Positions 1-7,700 of a DNA stretch of 64,000 nt are shown here, one piece after another (positions within the stretch are counted from its first letter, which is position 1; each line of letters starts with the position of its first letter). The stretch is from contig NZ_JACBFY010000003.1 in the NCBI RefSeq assembly GCF_021401245.1, positions 248,001 through 312,000 of the forward strand. Direction: 5' to 3'. Source of the DNA: Pseudacidovorax sp. NFM-22 (GTDB taxonomy: Bacteria; Pseudomonadota; Gammaproteobacteria; Burkholderiales; Burkholderiaceae_C). The position numbers and the translations under genes were made by a program. The notes under the pieces are model-generated. The model was not told where the DNA came from. It made no database searches and saw only the letters and a program-made list of their open reading frames with translations.

Positions 1-1
1 G

Positions 2-142
2 GCATTTCATCGCACCGGCAAGCACCGCAGGGTGAGGTTCGCCGATCTGATGCAGTACAAGGAAGCGCGCGAGCGCGCCAGTGAGCAGGCGATGGCCGAA
101 CTCGCTCAGCAGTCGCAAGAGTTGGGAATGGGATACGAATGA
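2..142 (+). CDS. antitoxin, C-terminal part (excisionase-like HTH family)
   Basis: This is the 3' end of a gene that begins left of the window; the reading frame is open from base 2 to the TGA at 140-142. The visible tail has the pattern HRTGKHRRVRFADLMQYKEA followed by an alanine/glutamate-rich helix. That pattern is typical of the C-terminal part of excisionase/MerR-like DNA-binding antitoxins paired with PIN toxins. Its stop codon overlaps the start codon of the PIN gene (ATGA), so the two are translationally coupled. Function is inferred from this tail and from the partner; the DNA-binding helices are not in view. Confidence 0.65.
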   Translation, partial: AFHRTGKHRRVRFADLMQYKEARERASEQAMAELAQQSQELGMGYE

Positions 143-714
143 GGCATTCCCCATTCACCGCCGTCTACGACGCGTGCGTTCTATATCCCGCGCCACTGCG
201 GGATTTCCTGATGTGGCTCGGCCTGTCTGGCCGCTTCCGGGCGCGGTGGAGCCAAGCCATTCATGAGGAGTGGAAACGCAATCTGTTGATCAACCGCCCC
301 GATCTCACCCGGGTTCAGGTCGACAGGACGTCGGATCTCATGGACAGGGCCATTCCGGACGGCTTGGTGGAGGGCTACGAAGCGCTCGTGGCAGGCCTGA
401 CATTACCCGATCCGAACGATCGGCACGTCCTGGCTGCGGCGATTCGCTGCGGTGCGAGCGTGATTGTGACGTTCAACGAACGTGATTTCCCGAACGATCT
501 GCTGGCTCCGTACGGCATCGAATCGCAGCACCCCGATGAGTTTGTGGACAACCTGCTGGATCTGGATGCGGCCGCCGTAGTGTCGGCTGCGCAGCGCCAG
601 CGTGCCCAACTCAAGCATCCGCCGATCGATGTGGACCGCTATCTCGAAATCCTGCTGCGCCAAGGCCTTGTGCAAACGACCAAGGTGCTGGCGACCTATC
701 GCACCATTCTCTGA
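139..714 (+). CDS. PIN-domain toxin of a toxin-antitoxin pair
   Basis: This 191-residue protein has the acidic pattern of PIN ribonucleases: Asp11 in YDACVLYP, Glu43/Glu44 in HEEW, Asp91/Asp94 in LPDPNDRHVLAAA, and Asn113/Asp116 in TFNERDF. Family members cleave RNA with bound divalent metal and are held in check by the partner antitoxin. The ATG overlaps the antitoxin stop by 4 bp. The next gene, the CBASS TRIP13 ATPase, begins only 17 bp after its stop on the same strand, with no terminator between them. The pair may therefore supply the promoter for the downstream defence operon. The toxin identity is firm at family level; the RNA target is unknown. Confidence 0.85.
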   Translation: MRHSPFTAVYDACVLYPAPLRDFLMWLGLSGRFRARWSQAIHEEWKRNLLINRPDLTRVQVDRTSDLMDRAIPDGLVEGYEALVAGLTLPDPNDRHVLAAAIRCGASVIVTFNERDFPNDLLAPYGIESQHPDEFVDNLLDLDAAAVVSAAQRQRAQLKHPPIDVDRYLEILLRQGLVQTTKVLATYRTIL

Positions 715-731
715 CCCGCCGAGAGCCACGG

Positions 732-1646
732 ATGACCAAGAATCCTTCATCAGACGCCACTTTGCCGAAAGGCATCCATCGAAGCTGGAAGCTGCCGGAT
801 AAGTCGCTGGGTGACTTGTGGGATTCGATCGTGATGGACGAAGCCATCAAAAAACAGTTGCTGTCACAAGCGATCGTCAACTTCACGGTGCGCCCCAAGG
901 TGGAGCGCACGGTACTCCCCCTGCACGGCGTGATCTTGTTGGTCGGCCCGCCGGGGACTGGGAAGACCTCCTTGGCACGGGGCTTGGCGCATCGTGTGGC
1001 CGAATCTTTTTCTTCTGCGAAGTTTCGATTGCTGGAAGTGGAGCCTCACACGCTGACGAGCTCTGCAATGGGAAAGACTCAACGCGCCGTGGCAGACCTG
1101 TTCTCGCAATCGATCGCAGAATCCGCAGCGGCGGGCCCGACGATCGTCCTTCTGGACGAGGTCGAAACGCTTGCGGCTGATCGAGCGAAGCTCAGCCTGG
1201 AAGCCAACCCGGTTGATGTGCACCGGGCCACCGACGCGGTGTTGGTGCAGTTGGACATGTTGGCCGAACGCAACCCGCATCTGCTGTTCGTGGCCACCAG
1301 CAACTTCCCACAGGCCGTCGACAGTGCCTTCCTATCTCGTTGCGACATGGTGATGGAGGTGCCACTGCCCGGCAAGGATGCCTGCAAGCAGATCCTAGTG
1401 GACTGCCTGAATGGCCTGGCAAAGACATTTCCGGGGATTGGCAAGCTTTCCTCGGCTCACCAGTTCGACGCGTGCGCTGGCGAGTGCGTCGGATTGGATG
1501 GTCGGGCCATTCGCAAGGTCGTAGCCAACGCCCTCGCGGCCGACCCGCAAGTGGCTATCGATCCGAACAAGCTTTCCGTAGAGCACTTGCGCAGTGCGAT
1601 ACGACAGGCAAAGCAAATGCGCCTTCAAGGAGGGAAGCAAAAATGA
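732..1646 (+). CDS. cap6: TRIP13/Pch2-like AAA+ ATPase of type III CBASS (Cap6)
   Basis: The 304-residue protein is a single AAA+ module: Walker A GPPGTGKT at 72-79, Walker B ending LLDEVE with Asp142-Glu143, sensor 1 at TSN 189-191, and a candidate arginine finger in LSRCD (Arg203). The sequence style matches bacterial TRIP13 (Cap6). In type III CBASS this enzyme remodels the closed HORMA protein and so turns off cyclic-nucleotide synthesis. It lies directly before two HORMA-type genes, and its stop overlaps the next start by 4 bp (AAATGA). Here it is the first CBASS gene of the operon, whereas in many described operons the nucleotidyltransferase comes first. Start chosen at the ATG after the purine-rich GAGAGCCACGG. 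Confidence 0.9.
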   Translation: MTKNPSSDATLPKGIHRSWKLPDKSLGDLWDSIVMDEAIKKQLLSQAIVNFTVRPKVERTVLPLHGVILLVGPPGTGKTSLARGLAHRVAESFSSAKFRLLEVEPHTLTSSAMGKTQRAVADLFSQSIAESAAAGPTIVLLDEVETLAADRAKLSLEANPVDVHRATDAVLVQLDMLAERNPHLLFVATSNFPQAVDSAFLSRCDMVMEVPLPGKDACKQILVDCLNGLAKTFPGIGKLSSAHQFDACAGECVGLDGRAIRKVVANALAADPQVAIDPNKLSVEHLRSAIRQAKQMRLQGGKQK

Positions 1647-2113
1647 CCACCGTTGTCAGCCGGACGTTTCGCAGCTCGCCGCACCGCGATGCGTTGCAGA
1701 CATGGGATGCCATTGTCGAACTGCTCACTCAGGGCAAGGACGGCACGGCTCGCTCTGAACTCAGGGCCGTGACGGGCGTGGCCGCCAGCTTGATCGCCGA
1801 CCAGGCACCCAAGAGCGCGCCCATCGTTGCGACATGCGATGGACCACGGACCAGGATCTACTGCCTCTTCGACGAAGACGCGATCTATGGTGATGATGCC
1901 AACGAAGAAGTCTTGGGGTTCGAGCCGTTGAAGGGAGACTGGGGAGTCTCGCTGCCGTGTCCGAAGGAGCAGCTCGGCTGGGTGCAAAGCGCGCTCAAAA
2001 AGCACAGTTCTCGCATCATTGCACGGGACTTGAGCCAAGGAATTGCCACGCAGGCGCAGGCCGATGCTGGGCAAGCGCTGTCGCTCGACCTCGGAGGTTT
2101 CCTCAAGTCATGA
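1643..2113 (+). CDS. second HORMA-type CBASS protein (HORMA3/Cap8-like)
   Basis: This 156-residue protein lies between the TRIP13 and HORMA genes, with 4-bp ATGA overlaps on both sides. It has no motif I can read as catalytic. Size and position match the second HORMA-like subunit (Cap8/HORMA3) of two-HORMA type III CBASS operons such as the one studied in Pseudomonas aeruginosa, where the subunit pairs with the main HORMA protein. The body is a mixed alpha/beta sequence. The tail from about residue 130 is rich in Ala, Gln and Leu and looks flexible, which could suit a peptide captured by the partner's seatbelt. Assignment is mainly from operon position and partner genes; a structure prediction would settle the fold. 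Confidence 0.65.
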
Positions 2114-2610
2114 GCACCGTCGCCACCTACTCGTACACGCACTCGGTTACCTATGTGACCGACAACATCCTCAAGAGCTTGAAAGACATCATCCTGCTCA
2201 GTGGGCTGGACCCTGAGCACTTTGCGGATCGCTGGGAGAGCAATACCCGAGCCATCAAGACGTGGCTCGGGACCGGTGATCTGCGCAAGGTGATTCTGGA
2301 GATCTACAACCCGGCAACCGACAAGCTCGTGACCCGATGGGATATCGACATCGTGTATGGGTGGTCCGATGGCGACGGCAGCTTCTGGACAGATACCGAG
2401 CAGTTGAAGTACGCGATCAAGAAAGCTGGGCTGCTGCCATCGCAGGCCAAGTACAAGTTAATGCTCGATACAAAGCCAGGGCGACCTGATGTGGAGGGAT
2501 GGAGCAAAGGAAGTTATCGCTCGACGGATGGAATGGTCAAGCAGAGCCTAGGCTCGACTGTCGAACACAGCGGCCTGGCGGGTCAGGCCGGATATTGGAG
2601 GCAACGCTGA
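2110..2610 (+). CDS. cap7: bacterial HORMA-domain protein of type III CBASS (Cap7)
   Basis: The 166-residue protein begins with a beta-strand segment containing [15 protein letters not shown], continues [12 protein letters not shown], and later has [21 protein letters not shown] and [14 protein letters not shown] recognise this as the bacterial HORMA family tied to CD-NTases. In such systems the HORMA protein closes around a peptide, binds the CD-NTase and activates it; TRIP13 reverses this. The C-terminal 40 residues ([15 protein letters not shown] onward) would form the mobile seatbelt. The gene overlaps its upstream neighbour by 4 bp, and its TGA shares one base with the CD-NTase ATG, so the regulator and enzyme are co-translated. 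Confidence 0.88.
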
Positions 2611-3512
2611 TGCTGTCGATCGATGAAGCTTTTCGCAAGTTCAAGTCGCGTCTGGAACTCAACGAACGCGAACAGAAGAATGCCTCGCAACGCCAGAACG
2701 AAGTGCGGGACTACCTGCAGACCAAGTTCGGCATTGCGCGCAGCTTCCTGACCGGTTCCTATGCTCGATACACGAAGACGAAGCCGCTCAAGGATATCGA
2801 CATCTTCTTCGTGCTGAAGGACTCGGAGAAGCATTACCACGGCAAGGCCGCATCGGTAGTGCTGGATGATTTCCACTCTGCATTGGTGGAGAAATACGGT
2901 TCGGCGGCCGTGCGCAAACAGGCGCGCTCGATCAACGTGGATTTCGGTGTTCACATCGACGCGGAGGACAACACGGACTACCGGGTGGTCAGCGTGGATG
3001 CGGTGCCCGCATTCGATACCGGCGACCAGTATGAGATCCCCGATACGGCGTCCGGAAAGTGGATCAAGACGGACCCGGAGATCCATAAGGACAAGGCGAC
3101 CGCAGCGCACCAAGCCTATGGCAATGAGTGGAAAGGTCTCGTGCGCATGGTGAAGTACTGGAACAACAATCCCAAGCACGGCGATCTGAAGCCGGTGAAG
3201 CCCTCGTTCCTGATCGAGGTAATGGCCCTTGAGTGTCTTTACGGCGGCTGGGGAGGATCGTTCGATCGCGAGATCCAGTCGTTCTTTGCCACGCTTGCCG
3301 ATCGAGTTCATGACGAGTGGCCGGATCCCGCCGGACTTGGCCCGGCGATCAGCAACGATATGGATGCCGCGCGCAAGCAGCGCGCGCAGCAGCTGCTGTT
3401 CCAGGCGAGCCAAGACGCAAGCATCGCCATCGACCACGCGCGTCGTGGTCGCAATATCGAAGCGCTTCGCGCCTGGCGCGCACTGTTTGGCCCCAAGTTC
3501 CCACTGTCCTGA
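2610..3512 (+). CDS. CD-NTase, CBASS cyclic oligonucleotide synthase
   Basis: The 300-residue protein carries the polymerase-beta-like signature of CD-NTases: Gly49-Ser50-Tyr-Ala-Arg53-Tyr-Thr, then Asp62-Ile-Asp64 in KDIDIFFVL, and a third acidic strand in [10 protein letters not shown] (Asp111). The C-terminal half ([19 protein letters not shown]) fits the helical OAS-like subdomain. It would join ATP into a cyclic messenger when activated by the HORMA protein. Because the operon ends in NucC, whose known ligand is cyclic tri-adenylate, cA3 is the expected product; this is inference. The clade (CdnC or CdnD) cannot be fixed by eye; two-HORMA operons known to me use CdnD enzymes. Confidence 0.92.
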   Translation: MLSIDEAFRKFKSRLELNEREQKNASQRQNEVRDYLQTKFGIARSFLTGSYARYTKTKPLKDIDIFFVLKDSEKHYHGKAASVVLDDFHSALVEKYGSAAVRKQARSINVDFGVHIDAEDNTDYRVVSVDAVPAFDTGDQYEIPDTASGKWIKTDPEIHKDKATAAHQAYGNEWKGLVRMVKYWNNNPKHGDLKPVKPSFLIEVMALECLYGGWGGSFDREIQSFFATLADRVHDEWPDPAGLGPAISNDMDAARKQRAQQLLFQASQDASIAIDHARRGRNIEALRAWRALFGPKFPLS

Positions 3513-3550
3513 TTCCATCGGCTTCCATACACGTCCCATCGAGGTACAGC

Positions 3551-4276
3551 ATGTCCCAGTGGTCGCTTTCCCAGCTCCTGTCGTCCCTGCATGAGGACAT
3601 CCAGCAGCGCTTGTCCGTAGTACGCAAGACCTTCGGTCACCCGGGTACGAAGGGGGATGCGAGCGAGAACGTCTGGATCGACATGCTGGATACCTATCTG
3701 CCCAAACGGTACCAGGCGGCCAAGGCGCATGTGGTGGACAGCCTGGGGAACTTCAGCCAGCAGATCGATGTGGTGGTGTTTGATCGGCAATATTCGCCTT
3801 TTATCTTCACCTACGAGAACGAGACGATCATTCCAGCCGAAAGCGTGTACGCCGTTTTCGAGGCCAAGCAGACGGCTGACGCGGGGCTTGTGGCCTATGC
3901 CCAGGAGAAGGTCGCCAGTGTGCGCAGGCTGCACCGCACGAGCCTGCCGATCCCGCACGCTGGCGGGACCTACCCAGCGAAGCCGTTGATTCCGATTCTG
4001 GGTGGCTTGCTCACCTTCGAGAGCGAATGGAGTCCTGCATTGGGTCCATCCATGGACAAGGCGCTGAACGCAAACCTCACCGAGGGGCGTCTGGACATCG
4101 GATGCGTTGCCGCCCACGGGCACTTTTTCTATGACCAAGCCAGCGGCGCGTACAGCTACACCAACGAAAACAAGCCGGCGACCGCGTTTCTTTTCAAGCT
4201 GATCGCGCAGCTTCAGTTCAGTGGAACGGTCCCCATGATCGATGTGGAGGCTTACGGTCAGTGGTTGACCAAGTGA
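3551..4276 (+). CDS. nucC: NucC, CBASS effector endonuclease
   Basis: This 241-residue protein matches NucC in length and in its active site: Asp73 in QIDVVVFDRQYSPF, and Glu104 and Lys106 in YAVFEAKQ. These form the restriction-endonuclease-like D-ExK centre that binds two metal ions. NucC is a trimer that assembles into a hexamer on binding cA3 and then cuts double-stranded DNA without sequence choice, killing the infected cell. The start is the ATG at 3551; it follows the CD-NTase stop by 38 bp, the only sizeable gap in the CBASS operon. The C-terminal half (CVAAHG, TAFLFKLIAQLQ) also fits the family. No truncation or lost catalytic residue is seen, so the effector looks active. Confidence 0.95.
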   Translation: MSQWSLSQLLSSLHEDIQQRLSVVRKTFGHPGTKGDASENVWIDMLDTYLPKRYQAAKAHVVDSLGNFSQQIDVVVFDRQYSPFIFTYENETIIPAESVYAVFEAKQTADAGLVAYAQEKVASVRRLHRTSLPIPHAGGTYPAKPLIPILGGLLTFESEWSPALGPSMDKALNANLTEGRLDIGCVAAHGHFFYDQASGAYSYTNENKPATAFLFKLIAQLQFSGTVPMIDVEAYGQWLTK

Positions 4277-4285
4277 GGGGGCGCT

Positions 4286-6910
4286 GTGGCAAGCATACGT
4301 TCGGAGTACCACCGGTTCCTGGCGCACTTGGCGCAGCGGCACGTGCACGACGACGTGCGCCGGCTGGCGCACCTGGTGCTCGATCACCTGCAGCCACTGG
4401 CCGAGGTCGGTGCTGCACGCCGGGGGCGCTCCACGCGCTTGGCGCCGCTGGCCATCGCGCATCTGGCGCAGATGCCTGTCGCCTACGACGGGGACGCGCG
4501 CGGCCCCGAAAACGGGCCGGCGCTCGGGCGACTGCACCAGCTCGAAGTCGGGCCGTTTCGAGGATTCATGCGGCAGGAGACGTTCGACCTCAGCCATGAC
4601 ATCACCTTGGTCTACGGTGCCAACGGCACCGGCAAGAGCAGCTTCTGCGAAGCCTTGGAAGTGGCGATGCTCGGTTCGATCAGCGAAGCGCAGGCCAAGC
4701 GGGTCGACCAGCGGACGTACTGCAACAACGCTCGCCTGCGCCGCCACGTCGCGCCAGTCCTGTCGTCTACGGCGGCGGGCGAAGCGCAGGCCGTCCAGCC
4801 CGACGAAGCTGAGTATCGCTTCTGCTTCATCGAGAAGAACCGCCTCGACGATTTCGCCCGAATCGCCGCGCGGACCCCGAGCGATCAGCGCCAGCTCATC
4901 GCCACCCTGTTCGGCGTGGACCAGTTCAGCGAGTTCGTGCGCGGCTTCAACCCCTCGCTCGATCAGGACCTGATGCTTGCCGGCGTGCAGGCGGCGCAGC
5001 TGGCGCAGCGTCGCCTGCGGTTGGCGAACTCCGAACAGACCATCGCCGCCTACCCGCAGAAGATCGCAGCGGTCGAGGGCCTGGAACAAGCTTTGGCGCA
5101 GCGCATGTCACCTGGCGCGACCTATCAAGCCTGCGTGGACTGGCTGCTGGGTACGCCGCAGCAGCAAGGACGGCTACCGTATGTCCAGGCTCAGCTGGAC
5201 GCCAACCCGCCTGCCATTCACGAGGTGACCCAGGCCCGCCTGCAAGCGTTGCTGGCAGAGGCCTACCGCGTCCAGGGACTGTGGCAAGCGTCTTCCGCGC
5301 AACTCGCGGCCCGCGCGGGCGAGGTGTCGTACGCGAAGCTCTACGAGGCCGTGCAAGCGTTGGCGGACGGGGCGACCGCGTGTCCGGCATGTGGAACCGG
5401 ACTGGCCGCTGTGGCACAGGACCCGTTCGCCAGGGCGCGAATGGGCCTGGAGCAGCTCGCGCAACTGGCCGTCCTGCAGCAGCAAGAGGCCGGGCATCGG
5501 ACGCAGTTGAGCGAGGCGGTCCGAGCGCTGTGGGACGAAATGCGCCGCGTGGTGGCGGCGGCTGGGGTCGCTTGTCCTGCCGAATCGCAGGCCGCGGGCC
5601 TGCCACTGCTGCCTCCCACGTCGGCGGGCAATTGGCTCGGCGGCTGGGTGAATGGGGACCAGCGCGCCTGGCAAGCCCTCTTACGGATCGCACAGATCAT
5701 CGAAGGCTTCGACGCGCAGGCGCGCGACGTGCATGCCCAGCGCGGCGCGATGGCCCAGGAGCGGGACCGCCTGCAACAGCATCAGCTGGAGATCGAACGG
5801 CTGCGGACCATGCGCACGACTGCGGATCAGGAGCTGGCGGCCGCCCGCCAAACCGTGGCCCAATTCGACGACGCGAACCGCGGCCTGATCCAGGCGGCCA
5901 CGGACGAAATGCCGGTGGTGGTGCACCATCAGCGGGTCAAGGCCGCCTACGACGGCTTCCTACCCGAGATTCAGGCATACCTGACCGCTCTGCCGGGGGT
6001 TCTGCTACAGGGGCTGGGAGACCAAGCCCGCCATCTCTACAACGCATTCAACCGGGCCGATCCGCCCGGCGATCTGCTGCACGCGCTGTGGTTGCCCGTG
6101 GCCGAGAACGGCAAGATCGAGGTGGAGTTCGCCGGCGAGCCGGGCGTGCGCTACGACGCGTTGATCGTCTTCAGCGAAGGGCACATCAAATGCTTGGGTC
6201 TGGCGATTCTGCTTGCCAAGAACCTCGCGCAGGGCTGCCCCGTGGTCATCTTCGATGACGTCGTCAATGCGATAGACGACGACCATCGCGATGGCATCTG
6301 GCGTACCTTCTTCGAGGACGGTTTGCTCCACGGCAAGCAGGTTATCCTCACCTCGCACGCAGAGGAGTTCCTGCACCGCATCCAGCAGGAGTTGGGCGTG
6401 CGCCGCGCCGCGGCCATCAAGCGCTACAAGTTTCTCCCGCATCAGGGAGAGCACGAACTGCGGGTCGACAGCGACCCGCCAGCGAAGAACTATGTTCTTC
6501 TGGCCCAGCAGGCGTTGGCGGCTGACGAGAAACGCGAGGCACTGCGCCAGGCCCGGCCGGCGCTGGAGAGTCTGACGGACCGCCTGTGGACGTGGCTGGG
6601 TCGGCGGGCGGACGGCCGGATCGACATCAAGCTGAGCGGGCCCCGCGCGCCTTGGGAGCTGAACAATAAATGCACCAAGTTGCGGTCGGCCGTCGAGCGT
6701 ATCGCGGCGCAACATGCGGGTGCGCCGGATGCCGTAGGGGCGTTGGTCAGGCTGCTCAATGTCAGCGGTACGAGTATTGAATGGGGTTACCTCAATAGCG
6801 GTGTGCACGACGCTCAGCGCGATCATGAGTTCGATCGGGCGACGGTAAGAACGGTCGTCGAGGCGGTTACGGCGTTGGATGCTGCTCTTGATACCCTGCA
6901 GAACCGATGA
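4286..6910 (+). CDS. Rad50/SMC-like ATPase downstream of CBASS
   Basis: The 874-residue protein has a split ABC/SMC ATPase: Walker A GANGTGKS at 111-118 near the N-terminus, a signature-like FSEGH at about 629-633, a Walker B-like VVIFDDVV with Asp657-Asp658, and a switch His in ILTSHAEEF. The long middle is rich in Gln, Ala and Leu and looks coiled-coil. At its centre sits CPAC (Cys366, Cys369), a possible zinc-hook tip as in Rad50. The first 80 residues and last 150 have no family I recognise. Start is GTG at 4286, 9 bp after nucC with GAGGGGG as ribosome site, so it is cotranscribed with CBASS. Rad50-like ATPases occur in DNA repair and in several anti-phage systems; a defence role is inferred from context. 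Confidence 0.75.
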   Translation: MASIRSEYHRFLAHLAQRHVHDDVRRLAHLVLDHLQPLAEVGAARRGRSTRLAPLAIAHLAQMPVAYDGDARGPENGPALGRLHQLEVGPFRGFMRQETFDLSHDITLVYGANGTGKSSFCEALEVAMLGSISEAQAKRVDQRTYCNNARLRRHVAPVLSSTAAGEAQAVQPDEAEYRFCFIEKNRLDDFARIAARTPSDQRQLIATLFGVDQFSEFVRGFNPSLDQDLMLAGVQAAQLAQRRLRLANSEQTIAAYPQKIAAVEGLEQALAQRMSPGATYQACVDWLLGTPQQQGRLPYVQAQLDANPPAIHEVTQARLQALLAEAYRVQGLWQASSAQLAARAGEVSYAKLYEAVQALADGATACPACGTGLAAVAQDPFARARMGLEQLAQLAVLQQQEAGHRTQLSEAVRALWDEMRRVVAAAGVACPAESQAAGLPLLPPTSAGNWLGGWVNGDQRAWQALLRIAQIIEGFDAQARDVHAQRGAMAQERDRLQQHQLEIERLRTMRTTADQELAAARQTVAQFDDANRGLIQAATDEMPVVVHHQRVKAAYDGFLPEIQAYLTALPGVLLQGLGDQARHLYNAFNRADPPGDLLHALWLPVAENGKIEVEFAGEPGVRYDALIVFSEGHIKCLGLAILLAKNLAQGCPVVIFDDVVNAIDDDHRDGIWRTFFEDGLLHGKQVILTSHAEEFLHRIQQELGVRRAAAIKRYKFLPHQGEHELRVDSDPPAKNYVLLAQQALAADEKREALRQARPALESLTDRLWTWLGRRADGRIDIKLSGPRAPWELNNKCTKLRSAVERIAAQHAGAPDAVGALVRLLNVSGTSIEWGYLNSGVHDAQRDHEFDRATVRTVVEAVTALDAALDTLQNR

Positions 6911-6950
6911 ACGGCACACGGCTTTGCAGAGCAGTGCCGCCCGTGTCACC

Positions 6951-7700
6951 TCATAAGTACTTCTTGAAGCTGCCTGCGGTCAGGCTGACTGCCATCCCCA
7001 GCAACGCCGCGCTGGGCAGCAGGATGACCAGAGGATGCACCGCTATGGGCAGTGCGAGATAGGTGACCCAAGGCAGCACGGCCAACGGCATCAGGCTGGC
7101 CTTCGCGCGGTGGTAGATGAAGCCGGATTCGCGGCCCGCGCCGAACCGGCGCACATCCCGTCGCACCAGGCCGTCGATCAGGCCGACGAATGCTGCAGTG
7201 AGGATCAGCGGCAGCGTGAGTACCAGGACCAGCAGGCGCACCAGGAAGGTGAGCGTCGTGAAGGCCGCAGCGATCAGGTAGCTTTCGGCCCAGACATAGA
7301 CTTGGCTGATGTAGTAGCGGAAGTTGCGGCTCTGCCCGTGGCTGGCCGCGCGGGCGCGCTCGGCGGTCTGGCTCATGCGCTCCAGCAACCCCGAGCGCAC
7401 GAACACCCACTCGTACCCGGTATCCACCAGCTCGTGCGCCGTGCGCCCGGGCTCCTGCACCACCACGCTGCGCGTGAAGTGGTTGGACAGGTGCCCGAGT
7501 TCGTACTGCAGCATCTGCTGGGAGTGGCGCCAGCCCTGGTCCTTCCAGAACAGGTGCATGCCGACGCACTCCACCACGATCGAGAACAGCAGCGAGCCGA
7601 TGAGCACCCCGAGCAGCCGGAACGGCAAGGTGATGGTGCCGACGATCAGCCCCTGGCGCTGGTTCTGCTCCCGCTGCGCGGTCGAGGCGGCATCCTTCAT
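6951..7700 (-). CDS. ICE membrane protein, TIGR03747 family
   Basis: The 249-residue protein has a hydrophobic stretch near residues 20-45, two close ones around 140-180 and another near 200-240, so it is an inner-membrane protein. Sequence and position directly after traD match the TIGR03747 integrating-conjugative-element family of the PFGI-1/ICEclc class, which belongs to the mating-pair or coupling region; the exact task is not known. Its ATG overlaps the traD stop by 4 bp. In related ICEs other transfer genes follow it. Here a plus-strand defence block ends 40 bp away, so cargo has entered the transfer region at this point. Confidence 0.85.
   Translation of the reverse strand: MKDAASTAQREQNQRQGLIVGTITLPFRLLGVLIGSLLFSIVVECVGMHLFWKDQGWRHSQQMLQYELGHLSNHFTRSVVVQEPGRTAHELVDTGYEWVFVRSGLLERMSQTAERARAASHGQSRNFRYYISQVYVWAESYLIAAAFTTLTFLVRLLVLVLTLPLILTAAFVGLIDGLVRRDVRRFGAGRESGFIYHRAKASLMPLAVLPWVTYLALPIAVHPLVILLPSAALLGMAVSLTAGSFKKYL

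Noticed and set aside
6911..6950. CGGCAC/GTGCCG stem between the two convergent operons as a terminator
   Set aside because: Only 6 bp with a 16-base loop and no T tract; too weak to call.
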